Under the pieces are notes generated by a model. It was given only the letters and a program-made list of their open reading frames with translations, made no database searches and was not told where the DNA came from. Made by a program: the position numbers and the translations under genes. Below are positions 33,317-45,300 of a stretch of 64,000 nt of DNA, piece after piece (the stretch's first letter is position 1; each line of letters opens with the position of its first letter). The stretch is from Anniella stebbinsi (Eukaryota > Chordata > Lepidosauria > Squamata > Anniellidae), in the NCBI GenBank assembly GCA_029215795.1, contig JARDYH010000001.1, positions 117,826,533 to 117,890,532 on the forward strand, given 5' to 3'.

Positions 33317-33479
33317 AGGTGAGGCTAGATCTACACTCCTGCTTGATAGCAGTATTGAAGTGCACTGATAACTGTTGAGGCACTATCCACATTCCATATA
33401 CCATTTTCATAGTGTTATATCCTGCTTTTTATTCCACATTCATAATGATTTGACACAAGGTGTAGATCTGGCCTAGGTG
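33317..33479. mobile_element. MITE of the GGCCAGATCTACAC family, copy 4, with AGGTG duplication
   Basis: The insert is 33322-33474, from AGGCTAGATCTACAC to GTGTAGATCTGGCCT. Both sides carry AGGTG (33317-33321, 33475-33479), suggesting a 5-bp target duplication. The interior is more diverged than in the other copies and lies in the opposite orientation (CACTATCCACATTC..., GTGTTATATCCTGC). Confidence 0.75.
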
Positions 33480-33772
33480 TCCTTGAGAAGCTCACAAGGA
33501 GGAATTAGCTATCTTCTATTGTTTTTCTAAAACATTTCGTAATTACAGTTAGACCACCTCTGATCAGAGACCTTGCATTCCCAGATATCGTAACTAATAA
33601 CATTGATGAAGCTATTCTGTGTGAATTTGTTTCATTTGTCCACCTACTTGGCAGTTGATTGAGCCAAAGTATTCAGACTTGATGAAGAATGCCGCCTAAT
33701 TCCCCCCCCCCCGTTTTTTAGCAATAGAGAAATGATAGTAGTTACCCTCTGCTAGCTAGACAAAGAAATACA

Positions 33773-33912
33773 ATCATAGAATCATAGAGTCATAGAATCA
33801 TAGAATAGTAGAGTTGGAAGGAGCCTATAAGGCCATCAAGTCTAACCCCCTGCTCAATGCAGGAATCCATCTTAAAGCATAGCTGACAGATGGCTGTCCA
33901 GCTGTACTCTAA
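33773..33912 (-). mobile_element. CR1 LINE 3'-end fragment
   Basis: Four to five ATCATAGA/TCATAGAA units (the CR1 3' terminal repeat in reverse) are followed by 'atagtagagttggaaggagcctataaggccatcaagtc' and 'gctcaatgcaggaatccatctt', matching the CR1 at 23969 nearly base for base. Only about 140 bp, a strongly 5'-truncated copy. Confidence 0.93.
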
Positions 33913-36511
33913 ATCAGCACTAATTCAAAAAATATTAAAGAATGATGTGACCCCTTAAAGAAAACTATATTAACAGGTGCCATCAGTATACAATATAGGT
34001 TATACTCTATTATATGAGTAATTACAACTTATTACAATTGATGTGGTTAGCTTTTCCTTACAAGGTAAGTATATCCAGAATTAATGTTTGAGAAGGCAAC
34101 TTTAGAAGTCTGAACCTATGTTAGTAGAAACCCCATGGCTTGCAAAATTAATCTGTATGTTCCTCCAGAGCACATTCTGTCCTATAGTGTTGTTTGAGCC
34201 CTTGTGACAGGGAAAAAAGAATTTGGCATTGTTCAGAAGAAAGAACAACATTGCCTTTCTACACTTGAAGTTCAAAAACATGAATTCAGTGATCCTTCAG
34301 AACAAACATCCCGATCTGACTGTTTCCAACATTCTCTTTCCTACTAGGGTTGTTATAGACTTCTATCTTGATCTTCAAAATATATAACAAAAGACAAAGT
34401 GGAGAGAGAGAGTAGGTGGAGATGGGAACACATGAGAATCCCCTAATTAATGGCCAAGGTGCAAACATGGTTGCATGTCTCTTTCTATCCCAGGCTACCA
34501 CATGGATTTACCTAGCCCCTGGAATTCAGAAGAAAAGGCACTTGGATAAATTGCAGATAGATTAAGCCTGTCAACATCTACAAAACAAGGAAATGAAAAG
34601 AAATTTCAATTTACAGCCAACGCACACTGTCAATATGTCCCCTTCTGAAGTGAAAAGAATGATTTAATGCCATGATGTGATTAAAAAACAAATGCAGTTA
34701 AATATAATTGCTCACAGAAAACAGAGTCCTCAGAGATTTTTAAAAAAGCTCCCTCTTCATTAATTGTATTCTAGTTAATTGTAATTAACTAGATTTACTG
34801 GTCAGAATATGTGCGTATTCTCACTCTCCCCCATTATCAATTGAGGCAGAACAATGGCTTTTCTAGGCAAAGCAAATCTATGCCACCTGACAGAGCACCA
34901 CTTTTATTTGTGCCAAACTTCAATTTAATTATAAAAGGAAGAAAGAATGCTGAGAAGACTAATATGTCAGTAACTATCGAGATCATTAAACCCAATTCCT
35001 AAGAATAAAATGCCGAGTCATTCTCAGAGCAGAAACCTGAAATGGAATGGCTCCTGGCCTTTTATCAATCTCATTTTGAATCACTGCCCAGAGCCACTCT
35101 GCTTATCAATTACACCAATCTGTTCACATAAAAATTACAGCTGCAGAAAGTGTTTGCACCTCTGGTGAAGGCAAAAATAAGAGGACTTCCAGAACAGTAT
35201 TATGTGATCCAACAGCTATTTGTCAGAACAGACCCAGTTTTTATCACAAGCTTGAATCAGTTCATTAGGTTGTACAGCTGCCAAGGAGCAATATTGTTGA
35301 CTTGATTGGTCCACATGGGCCTACTGGAACTGAAAAATTTAACATTGTCTTTGGCTTTTAGTCTTGTGCATTCCCTAAATAACTAAAATTGATGTGCTTA
35401 TTATTGAGAACTAGAACACCTCCTGCTTTTTGATGTATACTGCATCACTTTGACAACATCCATTAACTAAAATTGGCTTGTGTCGGCATAAAGAGAAAAA
35501 TGCATAGAACAAGATTCTTTGTCATAAATCCCCACTAACATCAGAGCGTCCAAGACTTACCACATAGGACCCTCACTGACTTTAAGAATTGCTTCTGCTA
35601 AAAACAAAAAGAAAATGTAATGATCGTTATGCAGAGTGTTGAGGACTTTTGATATTTGCTCATCATCATGTATTTTCAAGCTGATATTCAAAGAGGATAA
35701 AATATCATTCTTCAATTTTTTGTTCAAATGGATTCAGACTGGATACAAAATGGGTTGAGATATCAGGCTGGAGACATACAATATTTTGTAATATTATGTA
35801 ACTGTAAAGAAAGCTACACTGATTTAGACAACTAGCATCTGCAACTTAGGGAAATGAGTGCAATCATGTTCACTTCTCAGATATGCAAACCGGAATTATA
35901 ACAATATCTTCCAGATTGCAAATGCTACGATTGCATAAAATGTGCTTTGTAAGACAGTATATATAACACCAGAGATATATACCTTTCCTCCCCAAAAACA
36001 CAACACCTCATTTAATCTTTAAAAATCACATCAAAGCATCATGGTCATTTATACAGTTTAAACAACTTGTAAAATAAATGCAGAAGACTGGTGCTATGGC
36101 CTATATGGATAATAGTATGCTTAAAGGTACTGCTGCTGCACTGGCTACTTATAGAATGTAAGCATATGCGAGAAAGATTTTAGTATTATGGGCATGCAGT
36201 ATATTTACGCACAGGTAAATCTCATGACATTCTCTGGGGCTTACTCCTTAGTAAGTGGGTTTAGGACTGTAGTCTTGGAATCTCCCACTCTACCAGTGCT
36301 ACATATAAAAATGGTGCCATTTGATATAAAATAAACAGAGATCACAAATGAAGAGGATAAACGAGGAGGGACGAATTTCAAGTTGATGTTCAGAGAATCT
36401 GGATGGACGTGTACATCATTTGTTCACCCATTCTGATATGTTATTGGGCCAGTTAAAAATAAATAAATACCAAGTATAGTTAGATCAGTTTTGCACATAA
36501 TGAGCTAGTCT
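33913..36511. other. Unique sequence, longest repeat-poor part of the 30-40 kb region
   Basis: No transposon is recognised. A fragment of the CAATCCTAT-type MITE (CTTACTCCTTAGTAAGTGGG) lies at 36239-36258. 34730-35230 stands out as possible conserved non-coding DNA and is listed separately. Confidence 0.4.
34730..35230. promoter_or_regulatory. Candidate conserved non-coding element
   Basis: The stretch lacks repeats and is dense in homeodomain-like and E-box-like words: TCTAGTTAATTGTAATTAAC, TTATCAATTGAGG, CAATTTAATTATAAAAGG, TTTTATCAATCTCATTTTG, GCTTATCAATTACACC, GCCACCTGACAG and ACAGCTGCAG. This is the composition of vertebrate developmental enhancers, but the judgement is by style only; no alignment was available. 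Confidence 0.25.
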
Positions 36512-36571
36512 AAGGACATAGGAAGATGTCTTATACTGAGTCAGACAAGCTGGAAATGCTGTTAGTTAATT
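36512..36571 (-). mobile_element. tRNA-Ala-like SINE, tail fragment
   Basis: GGACATAGGAAGATGTCTTA followed by TACTGAGTCAGACAAGCTGG matches the tail and adjoining body of the copy at 36654. Confidence 0.6.
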
Positions 36572-36653
36572 GTGCTGATCTGCACATTCTCTCAAGGATC
36601 ACGTTTTCTGCATCCAACACTAACACTAGACACATGTGGCATTCATGGCTAGG

Positions 36654-36857
36654 AGGAATAGGAACATAGGACACTGTCTCATACTAAGTAAGACCATTGG
36701 TCCATCTAGCCCAGTATTGTTGATACTGACTAGCAACAGTTCTCCAGAGTTTCAGGTGGGATTCTTTCCTTGCCTTTCCTGGAGATTGCAGGGATGGAAC
36801 CTGGCAGCTCCTGCATATGCAAAGTATTTTTTTCTACCACTGAGCCAGGGCCCCTCT
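36654..36857 (-). mobile_element. tRNA-Ala-like SINE, nearly full length
   Basis: On the minus strand the head has an A box CTGGCTCAGTGGTAGAA and a B box GGTTCCATCCC separated by an anticodon-like TTTGCATATGC (a tRNA-Ala TGC arm in better copies). The body (CTCCAGG..., TCTGGAGAACTGTTGCTAG...) follows, with the tail GGTCTTACTTAGTATGAGAC ending in TCCTATGTTCCTATTC. The tail style (CTGA-CAG-TA...TTCTTATGTTCTTATG) is shared with the SINE at 51574, which suggests mobilisation by the same LINE. Confidence 0.85.
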
Positions 36858-38084
36858 CTAAATGTAATAGACATCTGAATCTTAAACTATCATCAATTCA
36901 GTCACACACATTGGATATGAACTGAATACCATCCCAAGCTCAATATTTTTAGTTATGCTAAACCTTGTGCTAATAGTTTTTAATTCAGAATATTATTTTG
37001 TACTGCAGAAACCTTTATCATTGTCTTCATTGTTTTGCAGGGTATACTCTGACCTTCTCTTCTGCTGTGCACTTTCCTTGACAATTCACATTTTAAAAGG
37101 TCTCTTTTCCCCCTCAAAATCAAGACTTTGTACCCTGATGTCAAAGTGTACTATTTATGTCCAAAAGCGCAGCATAAAAGTGGCTTTATTGAATGGGCCA
37201 AAGATCAGAATGTTCAAGATTTAATATGCTGGGGGTCATCACATTTTGAAATAGCTGAATATTTCTGAAGTGATGCATAGCTCTGAAATCTGTGTCCTCA
37301 CTCCAGCAACCAGCTAGGGCTTATATGAAACTAGGAAGAGAAAACAAGTTAGAAAATGATTTAGCTGCCGAGTTATGAAGAATGTATTTTCTGTTCAATG
37401 CCTTATGTAAAACTGTAGTGTGAGACGGATGTTTCCTCACTTATTTAATAATTCATTTCCATAAGGATGCTTCTGGGCTCAGTATCTTCTATTTACATTA
37501 TGTCTCCTTGCAATAATTTAATGACTTTTTGATAGGTCCCACAATTAGACAGAACATTATGAAAACTGGTGTTTCTTTTTTCCTTACTGAAGATATATTA
37601 CCAATGCTGTTGTAGAATTTATTCTCTGAAAATACTGCAACAATATTTGCCTCAGTTGTACGTACAATGTATATATTAGAGACATGCCTAACCATAATGG
37701 TTATTCATGATGCTATGTGGTTATGGTAATTTAAGCAGGAAAAAAATGACTTTGTTGTTTATAACTGTATTGGGCTATTTGTGACTTTAAAGGTTGTGAT
37801 CAACTTTATTGTAGAATGATTTACTCAGCAGTTTTTGACTTAGTCAATTTCAGGGTGAATTGTGAGATATTTTGGAACTTTAAACTTGCTTTCAATAATA
37901 ATAATAATAAAAATCAGTATTTTGATTCAAGAAAGAAAAAAACCCCCACCTTTTCCAGAGACATGACTATTTTTCATTTTTCCAGATATAGAACTGAAAT
38001 AACTGTTTGAGCTTTTCTAGATGAGTATATTATTATGTACTTGCCATTCTTCACCCACAGTTGTTTATGAGAACTTTAGATGAC
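36858..38084. other. Unique AT-rich sequence
   Basis: No gene recognised. A 90-codon open frame from 36955 is preceded by a pyrimidine-AG at 37040, but no donor, domain or coding-like composition supports it. Confidence 0.4.
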
Positions 38085-39016
38085 ATTGTCACTAGGGATG
38101 TGCGTGGACTCCAAAAATTGGATCGGAGTCGGAATCGGAACCGGAATTGATGCCTCGGATCGGATTGAAGGCTTTCCAGTTCGGAATGGATCCGATTCAA
38201 ATCCGAAAATCGGATGTCCGATTTTTGGATTGGATGCCATTTTAGGTGTTTTCGACATAGGCTTGCATTGGGGGAAAGAAAGCTTTCCTCCAATGCAAGC
38301 CTATGTAGAAAACATGGGGGCGGGTGAGTGGGGACCTAACTCCCCCCCACTCATGCTCCTTAACTGCAGGGGCCGTCCGCTGCCGCCTGCTGCCACCCAC
38401 TGCTGCCCGCTGCCACCTGCTGGTCCCTTCTACTGAGACAAGCTTTGTGGCCTGCCTCTCAGTAGCGTGCCGGGTGATGACTTCACCCGGCGCGCTACTG
38501 AGAGGCAGGCCGTGAAGCCTGTTTCTCAGTAGAAGGGACCAGTGGGTGGTAGCGGGCGGCCCCAGCAGGTAAGTGAGGACCTCCCTCTCCCTTCCTCTCC
38601 CCCCACTCATGCTCCTTACCTGCTGGGGCCATTCGCTGCCGCCCGCTGGTCCCTTCTACTGAGAAACAAGCTTCACGGCCTGCCTCTCAGTAGCGCGCTG
38701 GGTGACATCATCACCCAGTGCGCTACTGAGAGGCAGGCCGCGAAGCCTGTTTCTCAGTAGAAGGCACCAGTGGGTGGCTGTGGACAGCAGCGAGGAGGCA
38801 GCAGGTAAGGAGCGTGAGTAGGGGGAGGGGGGAGGAGGTCCGAGGTCCGATCATCTGATTTCCCCCCGATCTGGATCAGGTCCTTTCGGATCGGATCGGA
38901 TTAGATTGGATGATCCAGATGTTAGGGATCGGAATGGGAGAATTTTATCCGATTTCTCCTGGATCAGGTCCGGATCGTGGATTGGACCTGATCCGCTGCA
39001 CATCCCTAAATGTCAC
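38085..39016 (-). mobile_element. Second copy of the palindromic-module hAT family, two modules
   Basis: The element is 38093-39008 (916 bp). The ends are TAGGGATGTGCG and TGCACATCCCTA. The flanks ATTGTCAC (38085-38092) and AATGTCAC (39009-39016) agree at 7 of 8 bases. The reverse complement of its right end, TAGGGATGTGCAGCGGATC followed by CACGATCCG and AGAAATCGGATAAAAT, aligns with the left end of the element at 4393, so the two lie in opposite orientation. The CATAGGCTTGCATTGGGGG / CAATGCAAGCCTATG palindrome matches the one near the right end of the other copy. Two GC-rich modules are present instead of five. No coding part. Confidence 0.9.
38380..38809. repeat. Two tandem palindromic modules
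   Basis: The module centres are at about 38480 (CCGGGTGATGACTTCACCCGG) and 38707 (CTGGGTGACATCATCACCCAG), about 227 bp apart. The arms contain TTCTACTGAGA and CGGCCTGCCTCTCAGTAGCG, different from those of the five-module copy (TACTACTACCAGCAGG, GGCCTGCTCTAG) yet laid out the same way. AGGTAAG closes each module (38567, 38803) and CTTACCT opens the second (38615); the first opens with a degraded CTTAACT. Confidence 0.88.
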
Positions 39017-39551
39017 CCTCCAATTTTGCTCCTGTTTTTTGCAGGGGTGTGGGTGGAGTCAGGAAAATCCAGTATTTTTTAGCATCGTGAAACAAAGTAC
39101 AGGTCTCCATCATTGTAACTGCATTATTACACTATAAAACAGCGCCACCTAGAGGTTATGTAGCAGAGGGTATGAAAAAGAAGGAAAGGAAAATAGCTTA
39201 ATGTAGAGATCTTAATTCTGCAATGAATCTGGAAGTAGATACTGTGGGTTAAACAGCTTAATCTAGAAAAGCTCTAAATCTACCTACAGCATTCCTTGTG
39301 CCCACTTTCCTATGACAATTTGGCAAGAGCAGTAGTTTAAAAGTGTACATATTTCAAAGTATATAGCAACATCTAAAAATCAATTTTATGTCTTGTACAC
39401 TTCTGATATTTTGTGTTACCCAAATACTCCATATGCATTGGTTTGAGGGGACATAGGTAACAGGGCATCATGCTATCAAAACTCTGTTTTACAGAAAAGC
39501 AAATATTGACCTATATTCTGTTCAATTCAAAACATTTGGAACATCCTGCTT
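39017..39551. other. Unique sequence with possible CTCF site
   Basis: Nothing else recognised. Confidence 0.4.
39139..39158 (-). promoter_or_regulatory. Possible CTCF binding site
   Basis: The minus strand reads ATAACCTCTAGGTGGCGCTG, a close match to the CTCF core (CCWSTAGGTGGCGCTG). It sits just outside the hAT element at 38093-39008. Motif match by eye only. Confidence 0.45.
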
Positions 39552-39632
39552 TTTCATGTTTTGTATTCAATGTTGTTCCCACCTCGATCCAGAGGGAGAG
39601 GCGGGTACGAAATTATATATATATATATATAT
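39552..39632 (+). mobile_element. L2 LINE 3' tail with (AT)n
   Basis: TTGTTCCCACCTCGATCCAG, then AGGGAGAGGCGGGTACGAAAT and an (AT)n run, is the same 3' terminus seen in the L2 at 30634 and 42487. Here it is on the plus strand and only about 80 bp long. Confidence 0.85.
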
Positions 39633-40035
39633 TCACAGCTTTAGATCAAATCTGGGTGTTGAAAGGTCATACGGCCCATGTTGGCTGTAATCTCCTGCCC
39701 ATAAACACACTCTTGGGCCTATAACATTCAATTGCATTATATAGGCATTGTGGAGTGCTAAATTATAAATTATGTTGTGTTACATTAAATTCAACATTCA
39801 TCATCGTGCAAGCCCCCACTCCAGATTTGCTCTAGAGGGCCCCCCAAATGTCCAGAGAAAATTTGAGGGTACCCAGGGGGCTGAACAGGGAGGGGCGATC
39901 CATTCTGCTTAAGGTGTCTGCCAAAGAAACTCCCAATCTGTAGGAGCAAGTGAACTATAATTACTAAGCTTGTTTGACTTGCATAGGACATTGATTCTCA
40001 CTAAAATGTTCTACCACATGCCCAACTTGCCTGGC
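39633..40035. other. Unassigned sequence
   Basis: No gene or repeat recognised. Confidence 0.35.
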
Positions 40036-40790
40036 CATGTAAGGATGGGCATTGCAGGTGGTGGGGGGGGGAGAGAAGAGACATAGGCAACTGCTTGATG
40101 TTCATGGTATGGTGCCACTGGCCAGGGGAGGGGCTTGTGAGGCATTTTTAGCCTATGGTGCACCTACCTTCAGCCTCTTTAAAGCCTGGCTGCCTCTTTC
40201 CCTCTATGCAGTGTGGATTCCACTATGCAGGATTTTTTGGTTCATAGGCTGATTGGATGGGGCTATGACACTTTTTGCCTACTTCACACTGTAAGTGGGG
40301 TGGGTGGGTCTTATATGCAAATCTGGTTATGTTTTGACTGTTAGGATAATTTGGTCGCATTTCATGGCAGGTAGGCTGGTAGGGGTGGGCACTGTTAGTG
40401 TGAACAGGGATGGTGAGCATTCTGAGGCACTATCTCAGCGACAGGTGATGTGTGATGCCTCCTGCTCAGGGTTTTGCAGCACCAGTGGGAAGATAAGGGT
40501 TACCTATGAGGTCAACTCACCTCCCCTACCCAGTGTTTTGTGGTCTGGGAGGGGGTGATACAGGAAGGCCTCCCTTTCCCAAATGGGGTTATACTGAGGA
40601 GAGACAATCTTATAGACCCTACTCAGCATGCATAGAATATTTTGCCTGATAGATACACTGTCTGGCCTGTTGCTGGCACAGATGCCTCCTCAGGAATTTC
40701 CCTTTTAGAGATGTTCAATAAATGTAGCCTGAGTTTTATACCATATACATGTGTCTTGTCTCTTTATTTCCCCCCTTATCACCTGCAATG
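40036..40790 (+). mobile_element. Solo LTR-like element (family A), plus orientation
   Basis: It carries CTTTAAAGCC (TATA-like, about 40179), 'caggattttttggttcatagg', 'cctacttcacactg', 'gggatggtgagcattctgaggcact', 'gataagggttacct' and AATAAA (about 40718). A T-rich end follows ('tgtgtcttgtctctttatttcc'). The blocks match the minus-strand copy at 22310-23080 in order. No internal region follows. Confidence 0.7.
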
Positions 40791-42486
40791 ACCTGAAGCT
40801 TAGATAAAACTAGGTAATATCCCCCACTAGCCCACATGTAAAAGTCCTGTCAAGCTCCAATCCCAGCTAATATCCAGCTGGCATTCTACTTTTGGCTAGG
40901 CCAAGAGTTTAAGTGATACCTTTCCATTTCAAAAAGTATTTTGGTATTCATGGTGGGGCAGGGGATATTACTTGTCGATCAAGAAACAAAAATCCAAAGT
41001 AGAAGTGGCTCTGGTTTTAATTTGTGGCTTAAATTACTTGTCTACTCTTTGTCTGGCCTACCTTAGGTCAGAAAGAATAAAACAGGGTCAGGCTGAAACA
41101 GCGAGTTGTTGACCTTTAAATCATCAAGCTCAATTCTAGTACAATCACTTTGAAGAGTGACTGGAGTCCTTGCAATTAATATGATGACATAATGACGGTG
41201 GTGATCACAATCATTCCTATGCCACTGCAAGATGAAGGCCTTTTCTGTCTATCAGATTGAAGGTTGTTGTGTTATAAACTTGTCATGCTTGAAGAGCAAG
41301 GATTGGCAAGGTAAAATATAAAAGGGGGCCTCACATAAAGCACATTGAAGGATCAAGAGGGCTTCAACCAACCTATATCTTCAGATCACAGTGTTCACTT
41401 CAACCACAGTGCATCCCCTTTCCAAAGTGAGATAGAGCCAACTATAGAACTCTAAAGAAAGATTGCCATGGATAAAGCCTTTAACAATGTCAAAGATGAT
41501 TAATGAGACAGATAAGAGGACATCCTCTTTTTGACATTATGGTGCAAATAGAGTAAAGTGAAAGAAAGTAACATGTGTCAATATATAACAAAAGGAACCT
41601 ATAAAGTCTTGCCTTCCCAGGCATGTTGATTCATTTGTCATTGAAATTTGAATCTTTGATGTTCTTACATATTTCTGAACACTGAAAAATATTGCCCCAT
41701 TCCAGAATAATGGAAGCCATGAAAATCTGCTATAAGGAAAATTGATTTTATTAAATATTTTAATTTAAAAACTCCCATGTTGTGCCTGCTACTCACCTAA
41801 AATGAGCCCTATAAGAGTAAAACAATGTGAATTGTATGAAGGATAATTTTCATTTGTGAGAAGTGTAGACTTTAACATTTCTAAGAACACATTAAATTTG
41901 TAGTGCCTGACAATAGCTAGTTCTCTTAACGTGACAATTCACCACATGCTTAGATAAGCCAGCATCTTTCTGTGACAATATTCATGAATAAAGAAATGAC
42001 TTGAACATAAAAGCCTTTTTGTATACACTAGAATCACAACCTTTTTTCCAAAATGGAAGAAAAATAAGAGAAGAAATAGTGAACTCTCACAAAGAAACTC
42101 TAGTGATTATAAAGACCTTCAAATTCTGATTAATCATAGAAATCATCAATAAAGTACCACATTAAGTTAAACAAGGAATGTCTCTTGTGATAGCACAAAT
42201 CCAAAGTCTCTAATAATGCATATCCAAAATAAGATCAAAAGAAAATAACATGATAACATAGCCCAATAGCAGGAAAGGAACAAATAGCAGGAGAACTCCA
42301 AAGTGCATTCAAATAAGAACACTGAATCTGCAGAAAGGACTCGAATATTCCTCAATGCTCCTCCTATGGTGAAATGCAACTGTGGAAACAAGGTTCTTTA
42401 ACATGCATAACAGTACCTCAATGTAATGTCCTGAAGACCTTCTAAACAAAACCTGCACAACAACATGTTGGTCAGTAGCCCTGTTT
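40791..42486. other. Unique sequence
   Basis: No gene or recognised repeat. Confidence 0.4.
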
Positions 42487-42487
42487 A

Positions 42488-42532
<45 letters not shown>

Positions 42533-42632
42533 TTATTTATTTATTTATATATTTATTTCTAACCCGCCTCTCCCTCTGGGTCGAGGAGGGGAACAACAAT
42601 AAATATAAATACAAAGACCATAAAATAGATAT
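42487..42632 (-). mobile_element. L2 LINE 3' tail with (AAT)n(TTTA)n
   Basis: On the plus strand (AAT)n (42487-42532) and (TTTA)n are followed by CTAACCCGCCTCTCCCTCTG and GGTCGAGG, the reverse complement of the L2 3' UTR end. Minus-strand L2 with a microsatellite tail. Confidence 0.88.
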
Positions 42633-45030
42633 GTTTCACATATTCATAGGGCCATCCCTATCTTTAGGCAGAGTGAGGCAGCTGCCGCAGGCAGCACTAC
42701 GAGGAGACACAGAGCAGTGTCAAAGGGTCAGAGAGTGCCCTGCAGCCTGCCCTGCATCACCTAAGCTAGAATGCTTCCTTCAGTACATTGGAAGAGGCTG
42801 TCTTGTCACCAGCGTTTAAGTAAGATTTAAGTACCAGTTCATTTACCTCTAATATGCAGAGTGGAGGAGCATCTTTTCTCAGGCAACAAAATGTCTTGGG
42901 TAGGCCCTGCATATCCTTATTTGCAGACTTTCAAAACCCAAATGCAATAAACACAAGGCACCTTCATGAAGCACCATGCTAATCCTCAGTCAATAAGGGT
43001 GCAATCCTATGCCCCCTGAAGGCGCACTCCAAATAACCAATGGTCTTCCAGCAGATTCCTGGTGGAACAGGAGCAACACAGGTGTTTTTTGCCTCCCTAT
43101 TGTTGCCTTTTACTTACAGATAGGAGTCTGAGCCCGTCTAGAAATTACACTGCTTGGGAGAGGACCAGGACCAGGGCTGGAGAGGCCGGGGGAGCCTCGC
43201 TTCTCCGCTTTTCTCCCCTCCCCCTGGTATGACCCCTTTTTTGCCTCTCCAGAGTTGGGAGGGGAAATCAAAAAGTCCTATGGTTTCTAGGATGTTTTCT
43301 AATAGCTGCTTTAGAGTTCTCTGAAATGAAGGCATCCAGTTGCAGCTTTTTTTGTGTGATTAACTAAAGGAAACTATGAAATATACTATGTTGGAGCCTG
43401 GATATTCGTATAATGAATAATTTGTGGGTAAACTGAATACAAATGTAATTTGTAAAACAGAGGGAAATTATAGTTCACTAAAACGTCTTGTTTTTGGGTA
43501 GATTTTAGAAGGTGCCAGTTTTGCATGAAGTTCTTGCTTTCTGTGGGATGCAGATAAGTCCTACACATATGACTCCATCTGATTTTAGGTATTTGCCTGA
43601 ATCATCTTCATTCATAAGACTTTTTCTTGTAATGCAATTTTCATTCATGAAAGTTGGTACCACCTATGAGTCACTTCTGTAATTATAGTCACATTAAATG
43701 AGGAAACATGAACAATAATGCTACAATGGAAAAAGTATGTTGTGAGGTAACTAGTTGGAAAATCTTAGCCTTGTGAAAATTACGTATCTAGTTTTGAAGA
43801 TAACATCCTTAGACATGTGAAGCTACTTTTAGGGTAAGATGGAAATATCCCAGAAATGAGAGAAATTGTTTTGTACTCTCCATTTTTTTATTTACCTCTT
43901 TCTATTATCACATATTTGGAATTAATCAACAGGGTTATCTGGTACATAAACTTGAGTGAATCGCAGAAGGTTTTTTTTAAAGAGAAATACAGTGACATTT
44001 GAATGACAGGATAATCAACTTGAGATAAATACTTCTGAATCATTGGTTGTGTATATCAGCCTGTTATAACAATAACAGAGTTATATAATGTACAACACCA
44101 TGTGAATGTTAAAAGGTGGCATGTTCAGTGCTGTTCATCAAAAGTAATTCGTCACATATGTGATCGGGTAAGATTTTGTGTACTTATGCATGTGTGTTTA
44201 AAATCATTTAAAATCTTATGAGGTTATTGCAAACAACATAACAATGTTTTGAAATGATGAGTAAGAATAGATTGTGCTAACTACTGATGACTACCAAGAG
44301 TTTTTTTAAAAAAAATGCAACTGCAGTATTGTATTTCACTTTTTATTATTCTTTACTTGCAAACAAAGGAATACCTGAAGTGCTATGTGTGGAATCCAAT
44401 AATCTCATCCCACTGACAGAATAGCTTCTGTCAGTGGGACAAGGTGATTTCCCACCTCTCCTGCAGACCCCTCAAGGTCTGCTCTGGGGCACTGGTTGTG
44501 GGAGAGGAGGAGAAAGTCTCCACGTATGAGCAGAAATCCTCTCACAAAATGTTTAATTCTGCACCATATCAGATAGGCTTGGAGTTGAAAGAAAACTGTG
44601 CTCAGCCAAAGCTGACTCTAAAGTTCTCATAGATAAAGAGAGTACACACACTTATATTGGGAAACATATTTCCATTTACATAATAGCGAAAGCAGCCAAA
44701 GAGTTATTTTATGGTATAGGAAAGAGGCATTTTTAATATGAAAAACAGGAAAAGATAAGTATCTCCCTTTACAAGTTTATCACACTGCCTGATGGGGATA
44801 AAGAAGATAGTCCCAAATTGTTCTCATATTACTTTTGGATGGAGTAAAATGACTGGGGACTATCAGCTTAATTGCATATGGTAGGTTTATTGGAATGCTT
44901 TGTTAAAAGGTGACAGCTAGCACACACCGTGAAGGAATGGACAGATCTATCTGTCTCTGTCTCACCAAGATCGTTGGTTTTTTTTAAGGTCAAGCTCATT
45001 CCATCCTCTTTCCACTTGAGCTTAAAAAAT
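42633..45030. other. Unique sequence with a perfect hairpin
   Basis: A MITE-end-like GTGCAATCCTATGC lies at 43009. A perfect 14-bp stem with 4-nt loop (TCCCACTGACAGAA-TAGC-TTCTGTCAGTGGGA) lies at 44408-44439. No gene recognised. Confidence 0.45.
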
Positions 45031-45300
45031 CTATACAGAAAAGTGTATGCCCTTTTCATAATGTACACATTTTTGTACACACTTGTAAAAGTACACTTTT
45101 TGGACACATGGACCCATTGACTAAAGTGTGCTTGTGCATATTTTGGAAATGTCCCATTTTTCTTTGCATATTTTTCAAAAGTGCTCATATTGACAAAGAC
45201 ATTTCTGTTTTGTTTTATGGAATGCACCACAAGCTCAGAAATGTACTGATTTCCAACTACAAATTGCATTCTGATTCATGTTTGGGTCCCGCTAGTGTGA
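45031..45300. repeat. Degenerate GTACAC / GTGCATATTTT-rich repeat
   Basis: Irregular reiteration of words such as TGTACACATTTTTG, GTACACTTTTTGGAC, TGTGCATATTTTGG and TTGCATATTTTTC. Reverse complements of these resemble ATGCACA-rich copies elsewhere in the window. Ends not seen. Confidence 0.4.

Noticed and set aside
36790..36857. tRNA-Ala gene on the minus strand
   Set aside because: tRNA-Ala-like head is diverged, lacks a proper acceptor stem and is the start of a SINE.
36955..37224. 90-codon open frame with upstream pyrimidine-AG
   Set aside because: No donor, no domain, and codon choice shows no coding bias.
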